Assembly: GCA_904501755.1 (NCBI GenBank)
Contig: CAJGBV010000005.1
Span: 1-64,000 of the forward strand
Length of the DNA: 64,000 nucleotides
Source of the DNA: Clostridiaceae bacterium
Lineage (GTDB): Bacteria > Bacillota > Clostridia > Oscillospirales > Acutalibacteraceae
Reading direction: 5' to 3'
The position numbers and the translations under genes were made by a program. Of this stretch, positions 50,242 to 59,230 are shown piece by piece. The notes beneath the pieces were generated by a model that was given only the letters and a program-made list of their open reading frames with translations, was not told where the DNA came from and ran no database searches. Position 1 is the first letter of the stretch. The number at the start of each line of letters is the position of its first letter.

Positions 50242-50971
50242 CGATACAATTATTAAGGTTAATGGCCTGAAAAAATCCTTTGGCGATATTCATGTACTAA
50301 AGGGTATTGATATTGAAATAAAAAAAGGCGAAGTGGTTGTCGTCATCGGCCCTTCGGGTTCCGGAAAATCAACATTTTTACGCTGTCTTAACAGGCTCGA
50401 AGAACCAACGGGTGGCGATATTTATATTAATGATGTTAATATAACCGACCCTAAAACCGATATAAACCTACACAGACAAAAAATGGGTATGGTATTTCAG
50501 CAGTTTAATCTTTTTCCGCATATGACCATACTTAAAAATATGACCTTGGCTCCCATTAAGCTTTTGAAAAAAACTAAGGCTGAGGCTAATAAGAACGCAC
50601 ATGAACTTCTTACAAGAGTAGGTCTTGATGATAAAGCAAACAGCTATCCATCACAGCTCTCAGGCGGACAGAAGCAGCGTGTTGCCATAGTTCGTGCTCT
50701 TGCTATGAATCCTGAAGTTATGCTGTTTGACGAGCCTACCAGCGCACTTGATCCCGAAATGGTTGGTGAAGTGTTAGAGGTAATGAAGGAGCTTGCAAAA
50801 AGTGGTATGACAATGGTTGTTGTTACTCACGAAATGGGCTTTGCCAGAGAAGTTGCAGACCGCGTTATATTTATTGATGAGGGTGTTATTATGGAGGATG
50901 CTTCTCCTGAAGAGTTCTTTACAAATCCCAAGTCATCGCGACTTAAGGATTTTCTATCCAAAGTTTTATAA
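50231..50971 (+). CDS. Amino acid ABC transporter ATP-binding protein (GlnQ type)
   Basis: A 246-residue ATPase: Walker A GPSGSGKST (residues about 40-48), Q-loop VFQQFNLFPH, signature LSGGQKQRVAIVRAL, Walker B VMLFDEPTSALDPE and H-loop VTHEMGF. The sequence FQQFNLFPHMT is typical of polar amino acid importers. GTG 50231 lies 6-8 bases after AAAGGAGG, inside the permease gene. It ends the operon at a UUCG-loop terminator. Confidence 0.95.
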   Translation: MTTNDTIIKVNGLKKSFGDIHVLKGIDIEIKKGEVVVVIGPSGSGKSTFLRCLNRLEEPTGGDIYINDVNITDPKTDINLHRQKMGMVFQQFNLFPHMTILKNMTLAPIKLLKKTKAEANKNAHELLTRVGLDDKANSYPSQLSGGQKQRVAIVRALAMNPEVMLFDEPTSALDPEMVGEVLEVMKELAKSGMTMVVVTHEMGFAREVADRVIFIDEGVIMEDASPEEFFTNPKSSRLKDFLSKVL

Positions 50972-50973
50972 AG

Positions 50974-50998
50974 AAAACCTGCTTCGGCAGGTTTTTTA
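50974..50998 (+). terminator. Terminator of the amino acid ABC operon
   Basis: Stem AAAACCTGC / GCAGGTTTT with a TTCG tetraloop and six T's. Confidence 0.93.
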
Positions 50999-51100
50999 TT
51001 TTATCATTATAAAATTTTTCACATATACTGTATTAATGAATTTATTTGTAATTAGTTGTCAAGAATAATATTGCAAATAATTTTGGAGTGTGAAAGATTA

Positions 51101-51472
51101 ATGAGTATAAAACGCGGTGACATTTATTACGCGGATTTAAGTCCTGTAGTTGGGTCGGAGCAGGGCGGAGTCAGACCTGTACTGATAGTGCAAAATGATG
51201 TCGGTAACAGATATAGTCCCACAGTTATAGCGGCGGCAATTACAAGCCAACACGATAAGGCTTCTTTGCCCACTCACATAAAGGTCAATGCAGTATCTTC
51301 GGGACTTGCAAAGGACTCAATTGTTTTGCTTGAACAGGTGAGAACTATTGATAAAAAAAGACTGAAGGAAAAAATGGGAACCCTTGATAATAGGTCAATG
51401 GGGGAAATAGATATGGCATTATCGGTAAGTTTCGGTCTTAATTCCTCTGCTACAGATACAACTGCTACATAA
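51101..51472 (+). CDS. MazF/PemK (EndoA)-type endoribonuclease toxin
   Basis: A 123-residue protein with the MazF pattern: IKRGDIYYADLSPVVGSEQGGVRPVLIVQND at the start (short parts RGDIYYADLSP, RPVLIVQND), TVIAAAITSQ and a C-terminal helix MALSVSFGL. EndoA-type enzymes cut mRNA at short sequences and are normally held by a small antitoxin. Start ATG 51101 follows GGAGTG. The 130 bp upstream holds no antitoxin frame, so it is an orphan here; a distant or unrelated antitoxin may exist. A terminator follows. Confidence 0.9.
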   Translation: MSIKRGDIYYADLSPVVGSEQGGVRPVLIVQNDVGNRYSPTVIAAAITSQHDKASLPTHIKVNAVSSGLAKDSIVLLEQVRTIDKKRLKEKMGTLDNRSMGEIDMALSVSFGLNSSATDTTAT

Positions 51473-51487
51473 ATGGTGCAGTTATTT

Positions 51488-51514
51488 AAATGACGGTTTT
51501 ACCGTCATTTTTTT
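51488..51514 (+). terminator. Terminator of the mazF-like gene
   Basis: A 10-bp stem AAATGACGGT / ACCGTCATTT, loop TTT, and a T run. Confidence 0.88.
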
Positions 51515-51517
51515 ATA

Positions 51518-51546
51518 TTTACAAATTTTGATTAATATGGTAGTAT
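51518..51546 (+). promoter_or_regulatory. Possible promoter of the GH95 gene
   Basis: TTTACA (51518-51523), 17 bp, TAGTAT (51541-51546). An alternative is TTGATT (51528-51533), 18 bp, TATTAT (51552-51557), but that leaves a very short leader. Confidence 0.4.
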
Positions 51547-51575
51547 AAACTTATTATATGCAAGGGTGTGAGAGT

Positions 51576-54161
51576 ATGAATAAGCTTGTAATGTTTTATG
51601 ATAGACCTGCTGAAAATAGTGATATTGGCTGGGAAAGACAATCCTTACCTTTGGGCAACGGCTATATGGGTGCTAACATTTTTGGTGGTATAGATATTGA
51701 GAGAATTCAGATGACCTCTAACGAGTTAGCCAATCCGTTGAGTGAAGGCGGTCTTAATAACTTTGCGGAAATTTATATTGATTTCTTTCATAGTAATGTA
51801 AAGAAATATGTGCGTGGACTTGATCTTAATAATGCATATGCTTTTTGTGATTATGAATATAATGGTTTCGGTTATACTCGACAGGCTTTTACCTCTTATC
51901 CCGATAATTGCCTTGTAATTAAACTTACCTGCGATAGAAGAGAACTGAGTTTTGATATACGGCCGATAATACCGTATATCGAGTCTTCACGTAAGACCGG
52001 AGAGGTTAAGGCTATGGAAAATGTTTTGATTTTGCGTGGCACTCTACCTTTGCACAATCTGATTTTTGAGGCACAGATGACTGTTGATACAGATGGTGAG
52101 GTTGCATATAGCGATAATAAAGTTTCTGTTAAAAATGCAGGTTATGCGTATATATATTATGTACAGGGTACTTCTTATAAACTTGATTCTAAGGTTTTCT
52201 TAGAGCAGGAGACAACCAAGAAAACAGTTGGCGATGATCCTCATAATAAGGTTACATTACTTCTTGAAAACGCATTAAAGTGTGGATATGATAATTTGTA
52301 TTTGCGGCACGTTGAGGATTATTCTCGACTTTTTTCACGTGTAGAGCTTAACATTGCTGACTGTGATAATGACGTTCCTACTGATGAATTACTTGAAGCT
52401 TTTAGGAAAAATGACAAAGATTTGCGAGTAGTTGAGCTTTATTATCAGTTTGGTAGATATTTGCTGATTTCGTCTTCAAGAAAAGGAACCTTGCCGTCAA
52501 GTCTGCAGGGTGTATGGAATGTACACGATAGGTCGCCTTGGGGTTGTGGGTATTGGCATAATATTAATGTGCAGATGAATTATTGGCCTGCTTTTTCTAC
52601 AAACCTTGCAGAAACATTTGAGGCTTTCTCCGACTTTGTTAAGGCTTATTTGCCACGTGCTCAGGAAATCGCATCGGAATATGTAAATATGTATTTGCCT
52701 GAGAATTACATGGAAGGAAAAGGTGAGTGTGGTTGGGCTATAGGTACGAGCAGTAACGCTTATTCAATTAGTCCTCCTGAGAATCATTCGGGTCCCGGTA
52801 CCGGCGGTCTTACTTCAAAGTTATTCTGGGATTATTATGATTTTACCAGAGATAAGAATATACTTAATAATGTCACTTATCCGATTGTGCAAGGTATGTC
52901 AAAATTTCTGACAAAAGCAGTAAAAAATTATGATGGTAGATACCTTGCAACGCGTTCGGCTTCTCCTGAACAAATAATCGGAAAATATTGGAATTCACGT
53001 CTTGATTTAAATCAAATGTATTACCTCACTGTCGGTTGCGCTTTTGACCAGCAGTTGATTTATGAAAATGGTAAAGATTTTATTGAATGTGCAGATTTGC
53101 TTGATGTTAAAGATAAGGCATATGAAATACAAATAGAGCAAATTAACCGATATGATCCAATACATATAGGCTATAGCGGTCAGATAAAGGAATATGAGGA
53201 GGAACATTTTTATGGTGAAATAGGCGAAGCGAATCACCGTCATATTTCACATCTTATGGCTTTAATGCCAGGTAGTCTTATTAACAGCAATACTACAGCT
53301 TGGATGGATGCTGCAAAGAAAACACTACTGCTTCGTGGTGATAAATCTACAGGTTGGGCTCTTGCACATAGGCTTTGCGCTTGGGCGCGGACGGGTGATG
53401 GGGAACATACCTATCATCTTCTTAAAAATTTACTTAAAGAGCGTACCTATGGTAATCTTTGGGATTGGCATCCTCCGTTTCAAATTGATGGTAACTTTGG
53501 GGCTATTGCAGGAATAACTGAAATGCTTATGCAGAGTCACGAGGGTTTTGTTAATTTACTTCCCGCTTTGCCTACCGATTTTAGAAGCGGTAGTTTTAAA
53601 GGACTTAAGGCAAGAGGTAACTTTACTGTAAATTGTAGCTGGAGCAATGGATATGCTGACACAGTAACCGTGGAAAGTGTTGTTGGTGGTAAGTTCCGTC
53701 TTCGATATGCAGGTGTCAGAAACGTTATTGTTAGAGATTCGTATGGAAAGCCTGTTCAAGCAGAAAAGGATGATTATTTTGTTTCCTTTGATACACAAAA
53801 AGGAAATACATACTACATTGAGAATTTTTCCAAAATTATACGCTTAAATCCCGTTGAAAAACTGGAAAGCTCAAAAGATGGAGAAGTTATCACTCTGAAG
53901 TGGGAAGATGCTTATAGCGGTGTTTACAGGGTGTACAAGAGCGTTAATGACAGTCCATGTTATACATTTGTGTGTGAAACTGACAATGCAGAGTTTAAGG
54001 ATGTATTTAATATAAATAATACTATTCAAAATTATAGCATTACTGTGTATGACGGAAAAGATTTGCTTACAGAAAGCCAATCTACAGCAATCACTGTTCA
54101 TAACGCTTCTGAACTTGAAAAGGATAGATATGCCTACCTTTTTAAACAAAATAATTTATAA
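51576..54161 (+). CDS. GH95 alpha-L-fucosidase (or alpha-L-galactosidase)
   Basis: An 861-residue enzyme without signal peptide. Order: N-terminal beta-sandwich (residues about 5-230, LPLGNGYMGANIFGG), a linker, then the (alpha/alpha)6 barrel with GRYLLISSSRKGTLPSSLQG, NINVQMNYWPAFSTNL and HPPFQIDGNFGAIAGITEML, all typical of GH95, then a C-terminal beta domain and a last FN3-like part (about residues 755-850). GH95 enzymes release alpha-1,2-L-fucose by inversion. Being cytoplasmic, it would act on imported fucosylated glycans and feed fucI-fucU-fucA. ATG 51576 follows AAGGGTGTGAG. The FN3-like tail on a cytoplasmic enzyme is unusual. Confidence 0.9.
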   Translation: MNKLVMFYDRPAENSDIGWERQSLPLGNGYMGANIFGGIDIERIQMTSNELANPLSEGGLNNFAEIYIDFFHSNVKKYVRGLDLNNAYAFCDYEYNGFGYTRQAFTSYPDNCLVIKLTCDRRELSFDIRPIIPYIESSRKTGEVKAMENVLILRGTLPLHNLIFEAQMTVDTDGEVAYSDNKVSVKNAGYAYIYYVQGTSYKLDSKVFLEQETTKKTVGDDPHNKVTLLLENALKCGYDNLYLRHVEDYSRLFSRVELNIADCDNDVPTDELLEAFRKNDKDLRVVELYYQFGRYLLISSSRKGTLPSSLQGVWNVHDRSPWGCGYWHNINVQMNYWPAFSTNLAETFEAFSDFVKAYLPRAQEIASEYVNMYLPENYMEGKGECGWAIGTSSNAYSISPPENHSGPGTGGLTSKLFWDYYDFTRDKNILNNVTYPIVQGMSKFLTKAVKNYDGRYLATRSASPEQIIGKYWNSRLDLNQMYYLTVGCAFDQQLIYENGKDFIECADLLDVKDKAYEIQIEQINRYDPIHIGYSGQIKEYEEEHFYGEIGEANHRHISHLMALMPGSLINSNTTAWMDAAKKTLLLRGDKSTGWALAHRLCAWARTGDGEHTYHLLKNLLKERTYGNLWDWHPPFQIDGNFGAIAGITEMLMQSHEGFVNLLPALPTDFRSGSFKGLKARGNFTVNCSWSNGYADTVTVESVVGGKFRLRYAGVRNVIVRDSYGKPVQAEKDDYFVSFDTQKGNTYYIENFSKIIRLNPVEKLESSKDGEVITLKWEDAYSGVYRVYKSVNDSPCYTFVCETDNAEFKDVFNINNTIQNYSITVYDGKDLLTESQSTAITVHNASELEKDRYAYLFKQNNL

Positions 54162-54193
54162 AAAAACAAACCGGAATATCCGGTTTGTTTTTT
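54161..54193. terminator. Bidirectional terminator between GH95 and the isomerase gene
   Basis: A 15-bp stem AAAAAACAAACCGGA / TCCGGTTTGTTTTTT with loop ATA and a long T tail. Confidence 0.9.
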
Positions 54194-54201
54194 TTATAAA
54201 T

Positions 54202-55173
54202 TTACGCCCACCACATATTGCAGTTGCTTTCGTAGATAAGGCAGTTTTTGAGAACGCCGACAGCCTTTTCAAGACCTTCTTTTGGAGCCATAAGACCGTC
54301 TTCGTGTTCAATGCTGATTGCATAATCGTAACCAACAATAGCAAGAGCGCTGATTATATCCTTCCAGTAGGACTCATCATTGCCGTAGCCAACAGCTCTG
54401 AATGACCAGGAACGACCTGCAAAATCGGTATATGATTTATAGTCGTTACATCCGTTAACAGCGGTGTTGTATGGGTCAATCTTAGTGTCTTTTGCATGGA
54501 AGTGGAAAATTGCATTTTCTTTGCCAAGTGCCTTAATAACAGCAACAGGGTCCATACCTTGCCAGATAAGATGGCTGGGGTCAAGGTTAGCGCCAATCTC
54601 AGGACCTACGGCAGCACGCAGTCTTAGCAGTGTTTCGGGATTGTATACACAAAATCCGGGGTGCATTTCAAAAGCAATTTTATCTACACCGTGTTCTCTT
54701 GCAAATTTAACGGTTTCTTTCCAGTAGGGAATAAGCTTTTCGTTCCACTGCCACTCAACAACCTTTGCAAATTCAGGTGGCCATGCACAAGTTACCCAGT
54801 TTGGATTTTCGCTTGTTTCGCAGTCACCGGGACAGCCTGAAAAAGTGTTGATTTGATGAATACCAAGCTTTTCTGCAAGAAGAATTGTCTTCTTTATAGC
54901 TGTATCGTATTCTTCAGCAATCTTTTTGTCGGGATGAACAGGGTTTGCATGACAGCTCAGAGCACTGATTTCAAGTCCGTACTTTGCAACGGTTGCCTTG
55001 AATTCTTCAAGAGCTTTATCATCGTTTAAAAGTACATCAGGGTCAGCATGCTGAGTGCCGGGGTATCCGCCCGAACCGACTTCAATCATCTCAAGACCAA
55101 TGGACTTAAAATAAGCAAGAGCCTGTTCAAAGGGTTCATTACCCAATAGGTTGGTTAAAACACCAAGTTTCAT
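54202..55173 (-). CDS. Sugar phosphate isomerase/epimerase (xylose-isomerase-like TIM barrel)
   Basis: A 323-residue barrel of the AP-endonuclease-2/IolE group. Metal ligands lie in AFEMHPGF (Glu), GANLDPSHL (Asp, His), FHFHAKD (His, Asp) and SIEHED (Glu). It begins MKLGVLTNLLG and has LSCHANPVHP near residue 75. Members epimerise or isomerise keto-sugars or inositol intermediates; the substrate here is not decided by sequence. It has an AAAGAGGTG ribosome site and is convergent with the GH95 gene. Confidence 0.88.
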   Translation of the reverse strand: MKLGVLTNLLGNEPFEQALAYFKSIGLEMIEVGSGGYPGTQHADPDVLLNDDKALEEFKATVAKYGLEISALSCHANPVHPDKKIAEEYDTAIKKTILLAEKLGIHQINTFSGCPGDCETSENPNWVTCAWPPEFAKVVEWQWNEKLIPYWKETVKFAREHGVDKIAFEMHPGFCVYNPETLLRLRAAVGPEIGANLDPSHLIWQGMDPVAVIKALGKENAIFHFHAKDTKIDPYNTAVNGCNDYKSYTDFAGRSWSFRAVGYGNDESYWKDIISALAIVGYDYAISIEHEDGLMAPKEGLEKAVGVLKNCLIYESNCNMWWA

Positions 55174-55247
55174 AAAAATACACCTCTTTGTGAGAATTTG
55201 TTAATTTAATTTTATGATTAAATAGAGATATTGTCAAGCAAAAATAT

Positions 55248-56123
55248 CTAAAGAGTGGAAATTACAATACCGGTTATAACTATGGCGGCACAAAGTAGTT
55301 TATAAGTAATATCTTTCTCTTTGAAGAAAATTTTTCCACCTATAATTACCACAATGCAACTTATTTGTTTAAGAAGGGTCATAACCGTAAGTGAGCTGTT
55401 CATACCATTTGCGGTAAAATAAGCTCTGTCGGCTAAAATAAGAAGTATTGCCATAATGTATATTCTGTAATTTTTAAGAACCGTTTTCCAGTTTACAGGT
55501 ATTCTTTTAAGCAGAAAATATAAACAGTAAAACAGACAAAGAAAGAGCATAAACCAATACTGAAGCTGTACGCTTGAAATAAGGTTATCTCTTCTGAGAA
55601 GCTTATCAAGGGTTCCGGAAACAGAATTGAAGCCTGTATAACAAAAGGCGAGAATAACGTATTTTGCAGCCACTGAATTTGCGTCTTTGGTAATTACAGT
55701 GCTTTTTTTTGGCTTTATTTTTAGCATAAACAAACCTATGCAAACAAGCACAATACCCAACGTAACGGTTAAAGTAAGGCTCTCGCCAACAAATATAACA
55801 GCAAAAAGTGTAGAAAAAAGTATACCGGACAGGTCGAGAATACTGTATATACTTACAGGCATTTTTTCAAGGGCAGCAAAGCCGCATATCCAAGCAATAA
55901 ACACAGCAAGTGCTTTGAGTGCTACAGCAAAATATAGCCACCATTCATCAAGGAAAAAAGCTTCTTTTGTGTTGGGTAATACAAGAACAAAAGATGATAT
56001 GGAATAGAGGAGAAGTATCTCAAGTCCTGTATTATAATCGAGCGCCCCTTTTTTTAGCAGTTCTCTTGCACCTTTGAAAATACCGAAAATGAGAGTGAGA
56101 GGAATCCATAAATATTGTGCCAT
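55248..56123 (-). CDS. EamA-like DMT-superfamily transporter
   Basis: A 291-residue membrane protein with about ten membrane helices arranged as two EamA-type halves (first repeat ending ILVCIGLFML, second ending AAIVITGIVIST; the GESLTLT and KEKDITYK loops fall at equivalent places). Drug/metabolite transporters of this kind export or import small solutes; the substrate is unknown. It begins two bases after engB and so belongs to the lon-engB operon. Confidence 0.85.
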   Translation of the reverse strand: MAQYLWIPLTLIFGIFKGARELLKKGALDYNTGLEILLLYSISSFVLVLPNTKEAFFLDEWWLYFAVALKALAVFIAWICGFAALEKMPVSIYSILDLSGILFSTLFAVIFVGESLTLTVTLGIVLVCIGLFMLKIKPKKSTVITKDANSVAAKYVILAFCYTGFNSVSGTLDKLLRRDNLISSVQLQYWFMLFLCLFYCLYFLLKRIPVNWKTVLKNYRIYIMAILLILADRAYFTANGMNSSLTVMTLLKQISCIVVIIGGKIFFKEKDITYKLLCAAIVITGIVISTL

Positions 56124-56125
56124 TA

Positions 56126-56704
56126 TCAGTCAGCCTCTAAAATTGCTTTTATTTTATCTATACCATAGCCAGAAGAAGCTGAGGTGGGAATTATTTCCAC
56201 ACCGTCGATGAAATCGGCGAGTTCTTCTGTAATAAGTGTCATTCGCTCATTATACTGACTCTTATTAAGCTTGTCGCACTTTGTGAGAACAACGGTGTAG
56301 GGTATATTCATCTGATACATAAAATCAAGCATAGAGTAATCGAACTCGCTTGGCGGATGACGCATATCAATAAGCTGAAACACCATTTTAATGTTTCTTC
56401 CTGTTCTGAAATAGCTTTCCATAAGGTCAGACCAACGGGTTCTCTCTCCAAAAGGAACCTTGGCATATCCATAACCGGGAAGGTCAACAAGCCGTATGGT
56501 ATCAAGCTTAAAGAAGTTAATTGTTACGGTTTTTCCGGGACTGGCACTTACTCTTGCAAGAGATTTACGGTTGACTATCTTATTAATCAGTGAAGATTTG
56601 CCCACATTAGACCTGCCTGAAAAACAGAATTCTGGCAAATCAGACTCGCCAAGTTGTGCGGCAGTGCCAAAAGATTTTTCATATTCTATTTTGTTATAGT
56701 TCAT
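56126..56704 (-). CDS. engB: Ribosome biogenesis GTPase YsxC/EngB
   Basis: A 192-residue small GTPase: G1 GRSNVGKSSL (residues about 30-39), G2 Thr in PGKTVTINF, G3 DLPGYGYAKV, G4 TKCDKLN and G5 TSAS. YsxC/EngB helps assemble the large ribosomal subunit. Its ATG overlaps the lon stop (ATGA), a pairing common in Bacillota, so translation is coupled. Confidence 0.95.
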   Translation of the reverse strand: MNYNKIEYEKSFGTAAQLGESDLPEFCFSGRSNVGKSSLINKIVNRKSLARVSASPGKTVTINFFKLDTIRLVDLPGYGYAKVPFGERTRWSDLMESYFRTGRNIKMVFQLIDMRHPPSEFDYSMLDFMYQMNIPYTVVLTKCDKLNKSQYNERMTLITEELADFIDGVEIIPTSASSGYGIDKIKAILEAD

Positions 56705-59031
56705 AGCTTTACCAATGCCTTATCTAAAATTTCATCCTGATGGCCAACAGGTATAAACTCAAGATGCTCTTTAACAATTTGGTCTACATCCTCAAGGTCG
56801 GCAACATTATCTTTGGGGATAAATACGGTTTTTACGCCGCCTCTGTAAGCTGCGATTGATTTCTCGCGAAGCCCTCCTATAGCAAGAACACGTCCTCGAA
56901 TTGAAATTTCACCTGTCATAGCAATATCTCTTCTTATGGGGGTATCTGTAAGGGCAGAAACGAGTGCAGTTGTCATTGTTACACCGGCAGAAGGGCCGTC
57001 CTTTGGAATAGCAGACTCGGTTGCGTGTATATGAATATCTTTAGTCTTATAGAAGTCTGAGGCAATGCCTAAATGGTCGGCACGTGAGCGAACATAGGTG
57101 AGTGCTGCATGAGCAGACTCTTTCATAACTTCGCCAAGAGAACCTGTCAGCTCAAGCTTTCCTGTGCCGGGAACAGCAGAAACTTCAATCTGCATTATTT
57201 CGCCGCCAACCGAAGTCCAGGCAAGTCCATTAATAACACCAACTTCGTTTTCAGCAGGTATTTCTTCGGGACGGAAACGATGGCGTCCAAGCATTTCCTT
57301 TACTTTATTACTGTCGATTTTTACGCAAATAGTTTTATTTTCAACGATTTCTTTTGCGGCTTTTCGGCAAAGAGATGCGATTTTTCTTTCTAAGGTTCTA
57401 ACACCGGATTCTCTGGTATAGAAATCAATAAGGTCGTAAATAGCCGTGTCGTTGATTTTGCACATAGAAGAAGTAAGTCCGTGACGCTTAAGCTGTTTCT
57501 TTACAAGGTGCTTTTTTGCAATGTTGAATTTTTCCTCTCTTGTATAGCTTGTCAGCTCAATAATCTCTAATCTGTCGCGAAGTGGTGGAGGGATTGTTTC
57601 AAGAGAGTTTGCGGTTGTAATAAACACTGTTTTGCTTAGGTCAAAGGGTAGGTCGATATAGTGGTCGGTGAATGTGCTGTTTTGTTCGCCGTCAAGAACC
57701 TCAAGAAGTGCAGAGGCTGGGTCACCTTTATAATTCGTGGATAACTTATCTATTTCATCAAGCAAAATAAGTGAATTATTACTTTTTGATTGCTTGACTG
57801 CCGACATAATCTTACCCGGCATAGCACCGATATAGGTTTTTCTGTGTCCTCGTATTTCAGCTTCGTCACTGATACCGCCCAAAGAAATTCTTGAAAAATT
57901 TCTTCCCATACATTCAGCTATTGTCTTGGCTATAGAGGTTTTACCTACACCCGGAGGTCCGTATAGACAGATAATCTGACCGCTTATATCCGGAACAAGT
58001 GAATAAACCGAAAGCATTTCAAGAATTCTTTCCTTTACCTGCTTCATAGCATGAAAATCTCTGTCAAGGATTTTTGTGGAACGCTTAATATCGTTTTTGA
58101 CTGCGGTGCTTTTATTCCAAGGCAGTGACAGACATTCATCAAGATAATTTCTGATAACAGCGGATTCCTGCGAGCCGGGAGGCATTTTTGAAAGTTTGTT
58201 AACCTCTATGCTTAGTTTTTCTTTAACCGACATTGGAGCATCCATTTTTGCAATTTTGTCATAATACTCTTCGGTTTCATCATTTGTTTCACCGTAAAGC
58301 TCTTCGTTAATTGCCTTGATTTGCTCTTTGAGATAATATTCACGCTGATTATCTTCAATCTGCATGCGGACACTTTCACTGATTTTATTGTCTATTTTTA
58401 ACAGACCACATTCCTTGGATAGAAGCTTTAAAAGCATTTTTGCTCTTACATACGGGTCGCGCTGTTCAAGAAGAAACTGCTTATCGTCAAAGGGAGCAGG
58501 AATATTTGCTGCAATATAATCACAAAGCTCAGATACATCATCATTGGTAGCAACATTCATCATAATTTCGGTTGAAATACCGGAGGGTAAGAGCAGAGCG
58601 TATTTTTCAAACTCGTCGCGTATTTTACGAATGATAGCCTCGGTGTATTTTTCGGTGTGACGGGCATTGGCATCGTCTATGCGACGAACCTGAGCATAGT
58701 TGCAAACAGAAAGCTTTTTAACCGAAATTCGTTGAGCGCGGTAAAGACCTTCAGCCACAACCTTTACACTCTTTTCTGAAATTTTAAGAAATTGACGCAC
58801 ACGGACAACACAGCCGATTTCATATAACTGCTCCTGAGTGGGTTCTTCATCTCTCAGGTCTTTTTGTGATACAAGAAATAATAGCTGGTCTTTATCAACA
58901 GCGGTATTGAGCGCTGCGATTGATGATTTACGACCGGCTTCAAAATGTATAGGCATACCCGGAAAGGCAATTAAACCTCGAAGGGCAAGTAAGGGAAGGG
59001 TGGTTGTGCCGGAAAATTCTGGAATTGACAT
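56701..59031 (-). CDS. lon: ATP-dependent protease Lon
   Basis: A 776-residue LonA: N-terminal substrate domain (LPLLALRGLIAFPGM), a coiled helical part ending EYYLKEQIKAINEELYG, AAA+ module with Walker A GPPGVGKTSIAK and Walker B ILLDEIDKL, and a C-terminal serine-lysine protease domain with PKDGPSAGVTM (catalytic Ser) and REKSIAAYRGG (catalytic Lys). It degrades damaged and regulatory proteins. ATG 59031 follows ACGGAGG, and a TTGAAT-17-TATACT promoter lies upstream. engB and the DMT transporter follow. Confidence 0.97.
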   Translation of the reverse strand: MSIPEFSGTTTLPLLALRGLIAFPGMPIHFEAGRKSSIAALNTAVDKDQLLFLVSQKDLRDEEPTQEQLYEIGCVVRVRQFLKISEKSVKVVAEGLYRAQRISVKKLSVCNYAQVRRIDDANARHTEKYTEAIIRKIRDEFEKYALLLPSGISTEIMMNVATNDDVSELCDYIAANIPAPFDDKQFLLEQRDPYVRAKMLLKLLSKECGLLKIDNKISESVRMQIEDNQREYYLKEQIKAINEELYGETNDETEEYYDKIAKMDAPMSVKEKLSIEVNKLSKMPPGSQESAVIRNYLDECLSLPWNKSTAVKNDIKRSTKILDRDFHAMKQVKERILEMLSVYSLVPDISGQIICLYGPPGVGKTSIAKTIAECMGRNFSRISLGGISDEAEIRGHRKTYIGAMPGKIMSAVKQSKSNNSLILLDEIDKLSTNYKGDPASALLEVLDGEQNSTFTDHYIDLPFDLSKTVFITTANSLETIPPPLRDRLEIIELTSYTREEKFNIAKKHLVKKQLKRHGLTSSMCKINDTAIYDLIDFYTRESGVRTLERKIASLCRKAAKEIVENKTICVKIDSNKVKEMLGRHRFRPEEIPAENEVGVINGLAWTSVGGEIMQIEVSAVPGTGKLELTGSLGEVMKESAHAALTYVRSRADHLGIASDFYKTKDIHIHATESAIPKDGPSAGVTMTTALVSALTDTPIRRDIAMTGEISIRGRVLAIGGLREKSIAAYRGGVKTVFIPKDNVADLEDVDQIVKEHLEFIPVGHQDEILDKALVKL

Positions 59032-59064
59032 ATTGACCTCCGTAATGATTTTAAATACTATATC

Positions 59065-59093
59065 AGTATACTACAATTTCTTTTCCAATTCAA
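59065..59093 (-). promoter_or_regulatory. Promoter of lon-engB
   Basis: On the minus strand, TTGAAT (59093-59088), 17 bp, TATACT (59070-59065). Confidence 0.8.
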
Positions 59094-59103
59094 CTATTAG
59101 ATT

Positions 59104-59133
59104 TTATCGACTTATATTATAATTTATCGACTT
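59104..59133. promoter_or_regulatory. Direct repeat TTATCGACTT x2, candidate operator
   Basis: TTATCGACTT occurs at 59104-59113 and again at 59124-59133, start to start 20 bp, which puts both copies on the same DNA face. It lies 10 bp behind the lon -35 and 15 bp ahead of the rpe -35. It does not match the CtsR or HrcA sites as I know them. Confidence 0.5.
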
Positions 59134-59148
59134 TTGCCTCATTGTGCA

Positions 59149-59177
59149 TTGACATAGTTTAGAAAATGGTGTAAAAT
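59149..59177 (+). promoter_or_regulatory. Promoter of rpe
   Basis: TTGACA (59149-59154), 17 bp, TAAAAT (59172-59177). Confidence 0.82.
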
Positions 59178-59230
59178 ATTTCAGTACAACACGTTTTGGT
59201 ACAACTATACAATACAGTGCGGTGATTTGT

